A stretch of DNA of 58,736 nt, taken from IMG/VR virus record IMGVR_UViG_3300023243_000165, positions 1-58,736 of that record; one strand, 5' to 3'. The notes below the pieces were generated by a model. The model was not told the origin of the DNA. It ran no database searches and saw only the letters and a list, made by a program, of their open reading frames with translations. The translations under genes were made by a program, and so were the position numbers. This document shows positions 8,668 through 17,035 of the stretch, piece after piece (positions within the stretch are counted from its first letter, which is position 1; each line of letters starts with the position of its first letter). This DNA is from a virus.

Positions 8668-9351
8668 CTATGCTGCGATATCAACCTCAACCCAATTATT
8701 TGAAACCCCTTCATTTACTTCAGTCCATGTATTTGTTACATCAGGGTCTACATTTGACCATGCAGTAATTAGTGGTGAATTTAAAGAAGTATTTAATTGA
8801 GATCCGGTAACAGGTACTTCTGTAATTACCTCAACAGTTACTGAATTTATTGTAGTGGTTAATTGAGATCCTGTAGTATCAACAGGAGTGTTTATATCTA
8901 TGGTTTCTATACCAAGTGTTGTTGTTAACTGTTGTCCCGTAACACTAACATCAGCGTTAGCTGTTGTTGTAACTGATCCTGTATCTAATTCAAGTTCTTG
9001 TTCAGCACCTGATATAACACTAGTGTTACCTTCTGCTGAAACAGAGTAAGTTCCTATAGTCCAGTTTAATTGTTCTCCAGTAACAGAAACAATTACATCG
9101 ACAACTATGTTTTCATCCCCTAAAGATAAAGTTAAATCTTCTCCGGTTACATTTACAGGAGTGTTTAAATTAATAGTTACATCATCAACAGAAGATGTTA
9201 AAGGGATACCTGTCAGATTGACAATAGCACCTGCGATAACTGTTGTATTACCAATAGCTGTATTAAGTTCTATACCTACTACATCTACATTAACATTAGT
9301 TCCCCCTAATGAGGCTATCGGTGATTGGGATAAAGTTGTTATTCCTAACAA
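8668..9351 (-). CDS. Repetitive beta-structured tail protein (227 aa), TTG start
   Basis: Built of about seven imperfect ~24-residue repeats with the core VxVTGxQLTTTxG (for example VSVTGQQLTTTLG, VDTTGSQLTTTIN, VPVTGSQLNTSLN), suggesting a beta-solenoid or stacked-sandwich fibre. The last 30 residues are Trp/Val-rich (NTWTEVNEGVSNNWVEV). The start codon is TTG at 9351, chosen because a good GGAG ribosome site lies six bases upstream; no ATG fits. An RNA hairpin containing a 17-codon reading frame stands directly upstream. Confidence 0.65.
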   Translation of the reverse strand: MLGITTLSQSPIASLGGTNVNVDVVGIELNTAIGNTTVIAGAIVNLTGIPLTSSVDDVTINLNTPVNVTGEDLTLSLGDENIVVDVIVSVTGEQLNWTIGTYSVSAEGNTSVISGAEQELELDTGSVTTTANADVSVTGQQLTTTLGIETIDINTPVDTTGSQLTTTINSVTVEVITEVPVTGSQLNTSLNSPLITAWSNVDPDVTNTWTEVNEGVSNNWVEVDIAA

Positions 9352-9358
9352 TGTAAAC

Positions 9359-9426
9359 TCCTATAATTTTATGAAGGAAGCAGCAAGACATGTGGTGGAT
9401 GCCCCTGCCTCCATTATAAAATTATA
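9359..9426 (-). promoter_or_regulatory. Leader hairpin with 17-codon upstream reading frame
   Basis: An 11-bp perfect stem (9362-9372 with 9416-9426) encloses a second 8-bp stem (9376-9383 with 9405-9412). The second stem pairs through a G-U wobble only in minus-strand RNA, where the plus copy would have an A-C mismatch, so the functional transcript is minus. The stem region encodes MEAGASTTCLAASFIKL (ATG ending at 9414, TAG at 9364), whose stop overlaps the TAGGAG ribosome site of the repetitive tail gene. This resembles a leader peptide with translational coupling or attenuation. Confidence 0.5.
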
Positions 9427-9437
9427 TCACTATAAAC

Positions 9438-10055
9438 TTAAAGTATCAATTCTGTTAAATCTTTATTTGAACCTATTGTACCTTTATAAAAAGTATTAAA
9501 AGCTAAACTTATTCTAGTATTAGTGCCTTGTTTGGTTTCTACTTGATGAGTGGTTGATGATGGAAACATTACTAATTGACCAGTTTCTAAAGGAAACCAC
9601 CAAGTTTCAGAGTTCCATATATTAAAATCTTTTGTTTCAGGTTTTATTTGCTGGTAGCCTACTGGATTTGAAAATTTAATTTTATCATTTTCTTTGTCAC
9701 AATCAAAATATAATACACCAGATACAACTGAATTTGGGTGTGCATGAATATGATGATATTGATTTTCTTCTGTATAGTTTAACCAAGATTGAGTTATATA
9801 AAGTTCTATATTGTTTTTAGGGGAGATAATTTTTTCAAGATAATCTTTACAACATTGATCTAAAAATTTTTTAATATTTTTAAACTCTTTTCTATTTAAA
9901 ATGTAGTTATCTTTAGTGTTAATATTTCCTTCATTTTTACTACAATGTTTTTTTTGTTCATTTACAAATTGTAATTCTTGTTTTGTAAATTTTCTATCTA
10001 TATTTGACATATAAATAGGTATTGGAAATAAATTTTCAATAATAGGTTCTTTCAT
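9438..10055 (-). CDS. 2-oxoglutarate/Fe(II) oxygenase (205 aa), paralogue B
   Basis: Canonical small phage dioxygenase: QSWLNYTEENQYHHIHAHP (~88-106) carries the first iron His and acidic/His partner before SGVLYFDCD, and FPSSTTHQVETKQG (~164-177) the distal iron His, with NTRISLAFNTF giving the 2OG-binding Arg. Same domain layout as paralogue A but a closer match to the family. It lies between the fibre/partner pair B and the repetitive tail gene, again inside the tail-fibre operon. Target unknown; tail-fibre hydroxylation is a reasonable guess. Confidence 0.8.
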   Translation of the reverse strand: MKEPIIENLFPIPIYMSNIDRKFTKQELQFVNEQKKHCSKNEGNINTKDNYILNRKEFKNIKKFLDQCCKDYLEKIISPKNNIELYITQSWLNYTEENQYHHIHAHPNSVVSGVLYFDCDKENDKIKFSNPVGYQQIKPETKDFNIWNSETWWFPLETGQLVMFPSSTTHQVETKQGTNTRISLAFNTFYKGTIGSNKDLTELIL

Positions 10056-10067
10056 ATTATTAACAAA

Positions 10068-10508
10068 TTAATAAATATTTGTTAAATCCCAATTTTGATT
10101 TTCTTCATTCCAAACATAACGCCAACTATGAGTTTCAGCTGTATTTTGATCTTGTTGTTCAGAATTTAATGTTGGCATATTACCAATAGGTGATTCCCAA
10201 ATACAAGTAGTTTCATTTAATATCCATGATGCGTAAGGTTTAGGTGCTATAAAAGCATCTCTATCTTCATCATAAGTATAACCAATACTAGCATGATTTT
10301 TTCTAAAAGGTGTTCCACCATTATCATGTACTCCACTATGAGTATTATAAGAAGTCTGAACCCAAATAGACCAACCAGTTAATTTAGTTAGAAAATCTAT
10401 TCCATTAACTTCTTGTTCAACTCCATTACTATCATGTAGCACTTCATTAACTACTGATTGAACTTCTATTACTTTATTGTTTAAACCTATTTTTGCGAAT
10501 GATGCCAT
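10068..10508 (-). CDS. Fibre partner protein B (146 aa)
   Basis: Conserved tail-cluster family with the blocks FAKIGLNNKVIEV, GIDFLTKLTGWSIWVQTSY, YTYDEDRDAFIAPKP and SWILNETTCIWESP, and a C-terminal WNEENQNWDL. Partner protein A at 11883-12227 shares every block but is 32 residues shorter. It overlaps the stop of fibre B by one base. Paired occurrence beside a fibre suggests a fibre-assembly chaperone or distal-tip subunit; family function is not known to me. Confidence 0.7.
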   Translation of the reverse strand: MASFAKIGLNNKVIEVQSVVNEVLHDSNGVEQEVNGIDFLTKLTGWSIWVQTSYNTHSGVHDNGGTPFRKNHASIGYTYDEDRDAFIAPKPYASWILNETTCIWESPIGNMPTLNSEQQDQNTAETHSWRYVWNEENQNWDLTNIY

Positions 10509-11881
10509 TATGATGTGTAACTCCCTGAACCATTAAATGTTAAAACTGTTTTTCCACTAACTCCTGTAGCAACTGTTGGAGAACCTGATGTAGTTCCTGA
10601 ATAACTTGCGTCTGGCATACTTAAAATAACCACACCTTTACCACCAGCACCACTTTGACCAGAAGAAAAAGCTCCACCACCACCACCACCAGTATTAACT
10701 GTTGCATTACCACCTGCTGGAGAACCACTTCTAGCACCTGTTCCACCACCACCAGCACCACCAGAAGCAACTGGTAAAGTTGAACGACCTCCACCTCCTC
10801 CTCCTGCTCTTGTTACTGCTGAACCAGTTATTGAAGATGATGTTCCTGCACCACCAGTTGAAACATCAGAACCATTTACACCAACTGCACTTGCACCACC
10901 TCCACCACCTGCTCTATTAGGAGAAGTTTCTGAAGTTCCACCATTGTTGCCTTGACTTGGAGATGTACTTGGGGTGTTACCTGCTCCAAAAGAAGTATCA
11001 TAATAAGCACCACCACCAGAACCACCAGTTCTACCATTAGTCTCATAAAAACCACCACCACCTCCACCTGTACTTGTAATTGTAGATAAACCAGTTCCAG
11101 ATATTGATGAATTTGAACCATTATTAGACGCAATGGGACCACTTGAAATTGCTGCACCACCATCACCAACTGTAACTGTAATTGAATTTCCAGAAGATGC
11201 AGTTTGAGTTGATGTTCTATAACCACCTGCACCACCACCCCCTCCTTCAGAGAAACCACCAGAACCACCACCTGCAACAACTAAAAACTCTATACTATAA
11301 GGAGGAATAACAGGAGCATCTACTACAGCATCATCTTCAGTTGGAATCCAACCTTGTGTAGCACCTGAATAAACTATTCTTAATGATTGACCATTAGTAT
11401 TATATTCAACCGTTAAAGCATCTGTATCACCTTGATATTTTAAACCATTGCTATCTATTATAATTTTGTTTGAACCCCAAGTTCTAGCATAATCTACAAA
11501 AATTAATTCATCACCAACACTTGCTGATGCTGGAAGTGTAATAGTACAAGCATTAGAAGTCGTATCAATCCAATATCCATTTCCTGCAACTGCTGTTAAA
11601 GTTGCTGCTGTAACAATTGAAGATTGCCAAGCAATTCCCGCTCCTTCTAGAGTGGCCCCACCTGCAACAGAAACTGTATCTCCTGATGCTCCTAATGTTA
11701 CTGTAGTTCCTGCTTTAGAAATAACGACTGCACCTGCAGAATCTTTTAAAGTAGAAGATTTTAAATCACCTGTAACAGCTATCGCCGCACCACTAGGCAC
11801 ATTAAAATTATCGCCACTATCTCCTAGTGTAACGTCAGTACCGGACCGTGGACTAATTTTATTTACTTTTACTTCGCTCAT
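10508..11881 (-). CDS. Modular tail fibre B with glycine-rich tip (457 aa)
   Basis: Three parts. Residues ~1-75: an anchor with SPRSGTDVTLGDSGDNF and further SGDT/SGAT repeats. Residues ~78-190: a compact beta domain from GIAWQSSIVTAATLTAVAG to SGATQGWIPTEDD. Residues ~198-457: a glycine-rich tip beginning IEFLVVAGGGSGG with many GGGGG loops, ending in strands SYSGTTSGSPTVATG. Fibre A at 12229-13581 matches it closely in the first two parts and diverges in the tip, as expected for receptor-binding variation. Confidence 0.85.
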   Translation of the reverse strand: MSEVKVNKISPRSGTDVTLGDSGDNFNVPSGAAIAVTGDLKSSTLKDSAGAVVISKAGTTVTLGASGDTVSVAGGATLEGAGIAWQSSIVTAATLTAVAGNGYWIDTTSNACTITLPASASVGDELIFVDYARTWGSNKIIIDSNGLKYQGDTDALTVEYNTNGQSLRIVYSGATQGWIPTEDDAVVDAPVIPPYSIEFLVVAGGGSGGFSEGGGGGAGGYRTSTQTASSGNSITVTVGDGGAAISSGPIASNNGSNSSISGTGLSTITSTGGGGGGFYETNGRTGGSGGGAYYDTSFGAGNTPSTSPSQGNNGGTSETSPNRAGGGGGASAVGVNGSDVSTGGAGTSSSITGSAVTRAGGGGGGRSTLPVASGGAGGGGTGARSGSPAGGNATVNTGGGGGGAFSSGQSGAGGKGVVILSMPDASYSGTTSGSPTVATGVSGKTVLTFNGSGSYTS

Positions 11882-11882
11882 A

Positions 11883-12227
11883 TTATTCTATTATATCCCA
11901 ATTTTGATTAATTTCATTCCAATTATATCTGTTTTCTGTGTCAGGTAAAGCAACAGGTGCTTCCCATTGACAAGTAGTTTCGTTTAATATCCAACTATTA
12001 AAAGGTTTTTTAGGTATGAAAGCATCTCTATCTTCATCATAAGTATAATCTATTCCTGCAAAGTTTTTTCTTTGACTTCTGTCTTTAAAAGTTTGTACCC
12101 AAAACGGATAGTTAGTATGTTTCTGTAAATATTCTATTCCAGCTTTTTCAGTTGGTACATATTTATCACCAATATGTGTTGTTTCAACAACCTTACTATT
12201 TAAACCTAATTTTGCAAAATATATCAT
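11883..12227 (-). CDS. Fibre partner protein A (114 aa)
   Basis: Shares with partner B the blocks FAKLGLNSKVVE, NYPFWVQTF, YTYDEDRDAFIPKKP, SWILNETTCQWEAP and WNEINQNWDI, but lacks the ~30-residue insertion that partner B has before its C-terminus. One base separates it from fibre A upstream and one from fibre B downstream. The gene pair fibre plus partner is therefore duplicated in tandem. Confidence 0.7.
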   Translation of the reverse strand: MIYFAKLGLNSKVVETTHIGDKYVPTEKAGIEYLQKHTNYPFWVQTFKDRSQRKNFAGIDYTYDEDRDAFIPKKPFNSWILNETTCQWEAPVALPDTENRYNWNEINQNWDIIE

Positions 12228-12228
12228 A

Positions 12229-13581
12229 TTATGTTACCAATGTTGCTGGACTTGCTGTCCATGTTATAATTGTATCTGAACCACTTACAGCTGTTGTATG
12301 AGTGCCTGTTACAGTAATTATATTATAATCGGAAGTTGATAGTCTAACGATAACAACTCCATTTCCACCATCACCTCCAACAAAGTTTGTTCCATTATAA
12401 GTTGCTCCACCACCTCCACCACCTAAACCATCTGTACCATTTCCACCAACAGCACCAGGTGATGAAGCTGATCCAGCATTTCCCCCACCTCCAGTTCCAC
12501 CAGAACCTACTGTTCCACCATTATAAGTTGCACCGCCACCGCCTCCAGCATAAATAACTGCTGAACCTGTTATTGAATTTGAGTTTCCATCACCACCATC
12601 ACCACCAACGGTAGTTGTACCATTGTTTCCAACTTCGGAAGCTCCTCCACCTCCACCAGAACCATAATTGGGTCCACCTAATCCTGTTCCACCAGCAAAT
12701 CCTTGACTTGGGGTTGTACTAGGTGTGTTTCCAGAACCTGAAGTTTTAGTAATACAACCACCTCCACCAGAACCTCCATCTTGTCCATTAGCAGCAGTAG
12801 AAGAACCACCTCCACCACCACCTGTTGCAATAACATCTGTAATGTCTGCACCTGTAAATGAACTGTTATTACCACCTGTTCCAGTAGTTCCAGTAAGAGT
12901 AGCTCCAGCACCACCTGTGCCAACTGTAATAGTATAAGTATTTCCATTACTTAAAGTATAAGCTGAACCACCATAATTTGTTAGATAACCACCAGCACCT
13001 CCACCAGCACCAGCAATAGTATTTGGACTCCAAGTTGAACCACCTCCACCGCCTCCAGCGACAACTAAATAATAAGCTGTTCCTTCAATTTGCGGTGTTT
13101 TATTAGTTACATCATCATCAACTGTTGGAATCCAACCTTGAGTTGCTCCTGAATAAATAATGTTAACTGATTGACCATCTGTATTATAAATAGGATTAGG
13201 AGATGTGTATCCTTGAAAATTTAATGAATTTTGATTTATTGTAACTGCGTTGGTTCCCCATGTTCTTAAATAGTCTGTAAAAATAATTTGGTCTCCAACA
13301 CTTGCTGATGCTGGAAGTGTAATAGTACAAGCATTAGATGTTGTATTAATCCAATAACCATTACCAGCTACTGCTGTTAAAGTTGATGCTGTTACAATAC
13401 TTGATTGCCAAGCAATTCCTTCGAAGAACCCTGTAGCCGTTCCGTTATTAGCTAAAGTAGCACCACTAGGTATTGTAATAGTGTCCCCAGATGCTCCAAC
13501 TGTAATTACATTAGCATTTTCGTTGATAATGTTATTACCGTCTTGGTCCTGAACTGTGTCTACTTTTATTATGCTACTCAT
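12229..13581 (-). CDS. Modular tail fibre A with glycine-rich tip (450 aa)
   Basis: Anchor repeats (VITVGASGDTITIPSGAT, residues ~24-45), central beta domain (GIAWQSSIVTASTLTAVAG to SGATQGWIPTVDD), then a glycine-rich tip starting AYYLVVAGGGGGG with loops of four to six glycines and ending HTTAVSGSDTIITWTA. About 70% of the central domain is identical by eye to fibre B, whereas loop order in the tips differs. The start overlaps a 24-residue reading frame and has an AAGGAG site. Confidence 0.85.
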   Translation of the reverse strand: MSSIIKVDTVQDQDGNNIINENANVITVGASGDTITIPSGATLANNGTATGFFEGIAWQSSIVTASTLTAVAGNGYWINTTSNACTITLPASASVGDQIIFTDYLRTWGTNAVTINQNSLNFQGYTSPNPIYNTDGQSVNIIYSGATQGWIPTVDDDVTNKTPQIEGTAYYLVVAGGGGGGSTWSPNTIAGAGGGAGGYLTNYGGSAYTLSNGNTYTITVGTGGAGATLTGTTGTGGNNSSFTGADITDVIATGGGGGGSSTAANGQDGGSGGGGCITKTSGSGNTPSTTPSQGFAGGTGLGGPNYGSGGGGGASEVGNNGTTTVGGDGGDGNSNSITGSAVIYAGGGGGATYNGGTVGSGGTGGGGNAGSASSPGAVGGNGTDGLGGGGGGATYNGTNFVGGDGGNGVVIVRLSTSDYNIITVTGTHTTAVSGSDTIITWTASPATLVT

Positions 13582-13648
13582 TATTCTCCTTTGGATATTT
13601 AGCTTTAACTGCTAGGCAGTCGTCAATATATTTTTGTACTTGTGCCAT
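13574..13648 (-). CDS. Very small protein MAQVQKYIDD (24 aa)
   Basis: ATG 13648 overlaps the TAA of the preceding gene (TAATG) and its own TAG overlaps the ATG of fibre A, with the fibre ribosome site AAGGAG inside its coding sequence. The product reads MAQVQKYIDDCLAVKAKYP then KENNE. The exact double coupling argues for translation, perhaps only to deliver ribosomes to the fibre start; function unknown. Confidence 0.55.
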   Translation of the reverse strand: MAQVQKYIDDCLAVKAKYPKENNE

Positions 13649-13830
13649 TACTCTCCACCTCCATTATCTATTACTGTTCCACCATCTGCTATCCATTCTT
13701 GGATTGCTTGGTAATCTTTGTTTGCTTCATCTAGTGGTACTCCATATTCTTTACCATTATTTAAAACCATTTTGTAACCAACTATTTCATTAGTTACATT
13801 ATCTTTTATGTTATAAACATTTGTAATCAT
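13648..13830 (-). CDS. Small tail-cluster protein (60 aa)
   Basis: Two parts: MITNVYNIKDNVTNEIVGYKM and a conserved-looking GVPLDEANKDYQAIQEWI followed by DGGTVIDNGGGE. The DYQAIQEWIADGG segment recurs in small proteins next to fibres in many marine phages, which suggests a fibre-assembly role. It starts inside the last codons of the 425-residue fibre (overlap of four bases) and is coupled to the 24-residue frame. Confidence 0.65.
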   Translation of the reverse strand: MITNVYNIKDNVTNEIVGYKMVLNNGKEYGVPLDEANKDYQAIQEWIADGGTVIDNGGGE

Positions 13831-15104
13831 AATTCTGAATCATATCCTATTGTTGAATTTGCTGCTGGAATTACTGGTTCATTATCTTGTAAACCAGTAA
13901 AACCACTATTTGCTCTAGAAGTTACTCCTGTATCGTCTGTAACAACAGATGTTGCTGTTACTGAACTTGAAATTGCACCATTACCAGCATCACCATAATA
14001 ATATTGATAAGTTCCAGCATCAATAGTTGGTGCAGCTCTTAAAGGAGTTACAGTAAATAATTTAATACCCAGGATTGCAGATGTGCCATTAGCTCTAGCT
14101 CCAGCAAAATAACTGTTTTGAACTATTTGTTGATAATACCTCTGACATCTTCTTTTATTCACATCAACAGGCAAGAACTCAAAATCAGATGCTGATGTTC
14201 CAGCTTCTAATTGTACTCCTGTAATGTAAAATTCGTTTGATGTGCTGTCTGCTATGTTCACTTGACCTACTGCTCTATCAGTTGCTGTTAAAGTTCCCCA
14301 AGATGTTTGTAAAGTACCTGATGTATAATCAGTTCCAGCATATAACCAATTTGCTAATCTTAAACTTGTACTATTATCATTATCAAAAGCACCAGATGTA
14401 TCTCCAGCAAAAGTTAAAGTTTTCTTTTCCCAAGTATCAGCAACATCTATAGTGTAAGATTTACTTATTGCTCTTGCGTTATCCATATCTCTTAATTCAG
14501 AAATATAAGTTCCTGTTTTATTTGATTTTACCCAAAATGAAAGAGTTGTACTTTCAGCGTTTGCTGTTCCTTTTTTTAAATATTGTAAATTTTGACCTTC
14601 AATAAATTGACTTATTCTTAATGCATCTGAACTACCTAAACTTGCATCAGCAGTTGTACAATCCATTTTTAAAGAAGTTGCAAAACCTTGACCAGTTGGT
14701 ACATCAGTATCTTGTGACATTGTAAATGTACCACCAGATGAACCTGCACTACCTATTTGAAATCTATCAACTGTATAATAACCACTTCCAGTTATCCCAG
14801 TAACAGAAGTAGCTCTTTGAGCCTGTGAAAAATCTCCATTGATGATGATGTTTCTAAATGGATTTGGATTATATGCTAATTTAGCAGTGGTTACACTATC
14901 ATCAATTAATTGTGATGCGTTAATAGTTTTATTCGTTAAAGTTTGTGTGCCAGTTGTTGTAACAACTGTTGCAGGTAGAGTATTAGTTGCTGCACTTGAA
15001 TCAAATGTTGCACCTGCGGGTACAGTAATAGTATCTCCAGAAGCACCTATTGTTAGGTCTGTTCCTGATTGTGGTTCTACTGCATCTACTTCTATTTTGC
15101 TCAT
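13827..15104 (-). CDS. Modular tail fibre C with jelly-roll-like tip (425 aa)
   Basis: Opens with the anchor VEPQSGTDLTIGASGDTI and PAGATF shared with fibres A and B, followed by QTLTNKTINASQLIDDSV, a stalk motif. From NIIINGDFSQAQR (~residue 84) on it forms a carbohydrate-binding-like jelly roll (TTLSFWVKSNKTGTY, DTWEKKTLTFAGD, FYITGVQLEAG) and then RRCQRYYQQ, the junction to a small C-terminal beta domain. This architecture is common in host-recognition fibres. Unlike A and B it has no glycine-rich tip. Confidence 0.85.
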   Translation of the reverse strand: MSKIEVDAVEPQSGTDLTIGASGDTITVPAGATFDSSAATNTLPATVVTTTGTQTLTNKTINASQLIDDSVTTAKLAYNPNPFRNIIINGDFSQAQRATSVTGITGSGYYTVDRFQIGSAGSSGGTFTMSQDTDVPTGQGFATSLKMDCTTADASLGSSDALRISQFIEGQNLQYLKKGTANAESTTLSFWVKSNKTGTYISELRDMDNARAISKSYTIDVADTWEKKTLTFAGDTSGAFDNDNSTSLRLANWLYAGTDYTSGTLQTSWGTLTATDRAVGQVNIADSTSNEFYITGVQLEAGTSASDFEFLPVDVNKRRCQRYYQQIVQNSYFAGARANGTSAILGIKLFTVTPLRAAPTIDAGTYQYYYGDAGNGAISSSVTATSVVTDDTGVTSRANSGFTGLQDNEPVIPAANSTIGYDSEL

Positions 15105-15562
15105 TATACGATTACCAATGTTCCTGTTATAGTTTGTGCTCCAGTAATTGTTACGGGTCCTGCTAATACTCCTGAATCTAAAGTTTGATCTTCATCTAAA
15201 GTAGATGCATGAGTGACTACATATCCTGTGGCTTCCATTACTGGAGACATAGCTTTCTTTGCAGGGATTGTACAAAATACTTCTTTTGCACCCGCTGCAA
15301 AATCAATTTTAGCTGTGGTACCTAAGTTATTACTTATGACTGTGTCTCTTGATAAAGTGTCTGTTGCAGCATCGGTTACTGTACCAACACCAACTTCAAA
15401 TTCATCTGTTCCAGTGTTTGTAATACAATAATACGTAGTATTAGTATTACCTACACCCGATACGAATGAAATAAAATCATCAGAAGCACCTGCTAGGTCG
15501 AACGTTCCTGTTCCAGTAGTGGTACTTGTTTCTTTAACTCTATCGTTAATGACAAGGGCCAT
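15104..15562 (-). CDS. Virion structural protein, tail-proximal (152 aa)
   Basis: Opens MALVINDRVKETSTTTGTG, then FDLAGASDDFISFVSG and YYCITNTGTDEFEVGVG, a beta-barrel family widespread at the start of marine fibre operons. The C-terminus (DQTLDSGVLAGPVTITGAQT) contains the ITGAQTITG strand repeat used by trimeric fibre caps. One base overlaps fibre C. Probably part of the fibre attachment or baseplate; the exact place is unknown. Confidence 0.65.
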   Translation of the reverse strand: MALVINDRVKETSTTTGTGTFDLAGASDDFISFVSGVGNTNTTYYCITNTGTDEFEVGVGTVTDAATDTLSRDTVISNNLGTTAKIDFAAGAKEVFCTIPAKKAMSPVMEATGYVVTHASTLDEDQTLDSGVLAGPVTITGAQTITGTLVIV

Positions 15563-15570
15563 CTATACTC

Positions 15571-15999
15571 CTAAGCTATTCTTAATATTGCTGCTGTTGT
15601 CGTAAATGCTGGGAACTGAATAGTGAATGTTCCTGCAGTTGCAGTTTTAACTCCACCAAAATCTAAAACACAAACTGCTTTTTTACCGTCTGTACTATTA
15701 TAAATTAAAGCCCCTTCAGCTGATAAAGTTACTCCAGTAAATGATAAGTTTGCAAAATCAACAATTGCAACTCCTGATGCAACTGATGTTTCTTGTGATT
15801 GTAGCTGTGATCCTTTAGCTGTGTATTGCCCTGAATTAGCTACTTCACTACCTGTTGTGTAAGATGTTGTTGCTGCGTTAATTGTTGCTAATGATGTGTA
15901 TAACGCTAAATTAAATGCGTCGCCACCTGAAGCTAAATCGTGAACTCCGTCTAATAATTCTTTTTTAAATGAATTACATACTGCTTGTGTTATTGCCAT
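15571..15999 (-). CDS. Virion structural protein (142 aa)
   Basis: Starts MAITQAVCNSFKKELLDGVH and carries the block FNLALYTSLATINAATTSY, YTAKGSQLQSQ, then SAEGALIYNSTDGKKAV and a final strand pair. This is a recurrent small tail/fibre-base family in marine phages. Eight bases follow before the next gene; an AGGAG site precedes the start. Role inferred from family and position. Confidence 0.65.
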   Translation of the reverse strand: MAITQAVCNSFKKELLDGVHDLASGGDAFNLALYTSLATINAATTSYTTGSEVANSGQYTAKGSQLQSQETSVASGVAIVDFANLSFTGVTLSAEGALIYNSTDGKKAVCVLDFGGVKTATAGTFTIQFPAFTTTAAILRIA

Positions 16000-16022
16000 A
16001 ATATTTCTCCTTTAATAATTTA

Positions 16023-16691
16023 TCATGAATTAGGTGAAGGCGAAGGCACTTTTATACGTGGTACACCATCATCAAATTCAGCACGTCTTCTTCTTCCTAT
16101 TTGTTGAAGAGCAAACGCTTGTATTTCTTCATTATACTTCCCTTTATAGAGATTGTACATATCTAGGGGTCCTTTTAGATAAGAAAAAGCTTCAGTTAAA
16201 ACACCGTGAAGCAGTAAAGATTCTTGATACTGAGATAGATAATTTGTACTTGTTGAAGTAAATCCAAGAGGATCAATTATATAGTTTAATTGAACTGCAT
16301 AAGCTTGATCTGGAGTTGGAGCTACAACAACATTATCGTCATCCCAATTAGCATAATACTTAGGTTTACCTGTAGCACCAGAACTATTATATTCTGAGAT
16401 AAAACTAGTATCTCTTTTTTCCATAAAATCTCTAGTTCCTGTTTGATCAGTAGTAGAGAATATTTGTAATGATCTAATAATTAAAAAATCAGCAGGCATA
16501 ACAAGATACCTTTTATCAGCTGTAAATGAAGAAGTAGCGTACTTTCTAGTTTCATCATAATCTACCGCACCTGCAATCCCTAATTCTGTGTTTCTAATAA
16601 ACTGTTGGATTAGAGTGTCTGTTAATACATTAGCATCAACCTCTGTATAGCTTCTTACTTGTGTTAAAAAATTTGAATAAGTTATTGCCAT
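16023..16691 (-). CDS. Head-tail adaptor/neck protein (222 aa)
   Basis: Mixed helical protein with TYSNFLTQVRSYTEVD at the start, DTLIQQFIRNTELGIAG, a central YLVMPADFLIIRSLQI and NYIIDPLGF, and a helical C-terminal half (YLSQYQESLLLHGVLTEAF). The first 60 residues look like the helical core of podoviral adaptor proteins that ring the portal. It is the second such protein here, next to the similar-sized 17035-17709 gene. The basic RRRRAEF tail may contact DNA. Confidence 0.65.
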   Translation of the reverse strand: MAITYSNFLTQVRSYTEVDANVLTDTLIQQFIRNTELGIAGAVDYDETRKYATSSFTADKRYLVMPADFLIIRSLQIFSTTDQTGTRDFMEKRDTSFISEYNSSGATGKPKYYANWDDDNVVVAPTPDQAYAVQLNYIIDPLGFTSTSTNYLSQYQESLLLHGVLTEAFSYLKGPLDMYNLYKGKYNEEIQAFALQQIGRRRRAEFDDGVPRIKVPSPSPNS

Positions 16692-17035
16692 TATGTAATA
16701 CTAATTACTACCTTTCCTACTCTAGTTCCTATTTGTCTTTTATTGTTTTCTTCTAATGGGTCCGTAGAAGGCTGCATACCATTTGAAGTAAATTGTCCAG
16801 GCCAATATTGTGGGTCTAAATAAACTGTAACCGGAGCTGCTCTTTGAGGTCTAGCATTCCATAACGCTTGAGGATCCGCCATATGTGGTTTTGGATCTAG
16901 TTGTGGATGCTTAGCTTCAAATTCAGATGTATGTACCCATGAACCATTCCATTCTTTTACCATTTCTAAATACGGAAAAGCTTGTCCTGATCTATCTGAT
17001 ATTGATTGAGAGCGTTTTCCTTTTGCGTAAGCCAT
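16691..17035 (-). CDS. Conserved virion protein between adaptors (114 aa)
   Basis: Begins MAYAKGKRSQSISDRSGQAF and contains EWNGSWVHTSEFEAKHPQL, WNARPQRAAPVTVYLDPQY and a final GTRVGKVVIS. It is almost always located between two neck genes in related phages, here sharing one-base overlaps with both. No enzymatic motif; likely a small connector or decoration subunit. Confidence 0.6.
   Translation of the reverse strand: MAYAKGKRSQSISDRSGQAFPYLEMVKEWNGSWVHTSEFEAKHPQLDPKPHMADPQALWNARPQRAAPVTVYLDPQYWPGQFTSNGMQPSTDPLEENNKRQIGTRVGKVVISIT

Noticed and set aside
10876-12947. Leu/Val/Gln-rich frames inside the glycine-rich fibres
   Set aside because: Shadow frames caused by GGT/GGA repeats of the fibre genes; the fibre frame is clearly the coding one.
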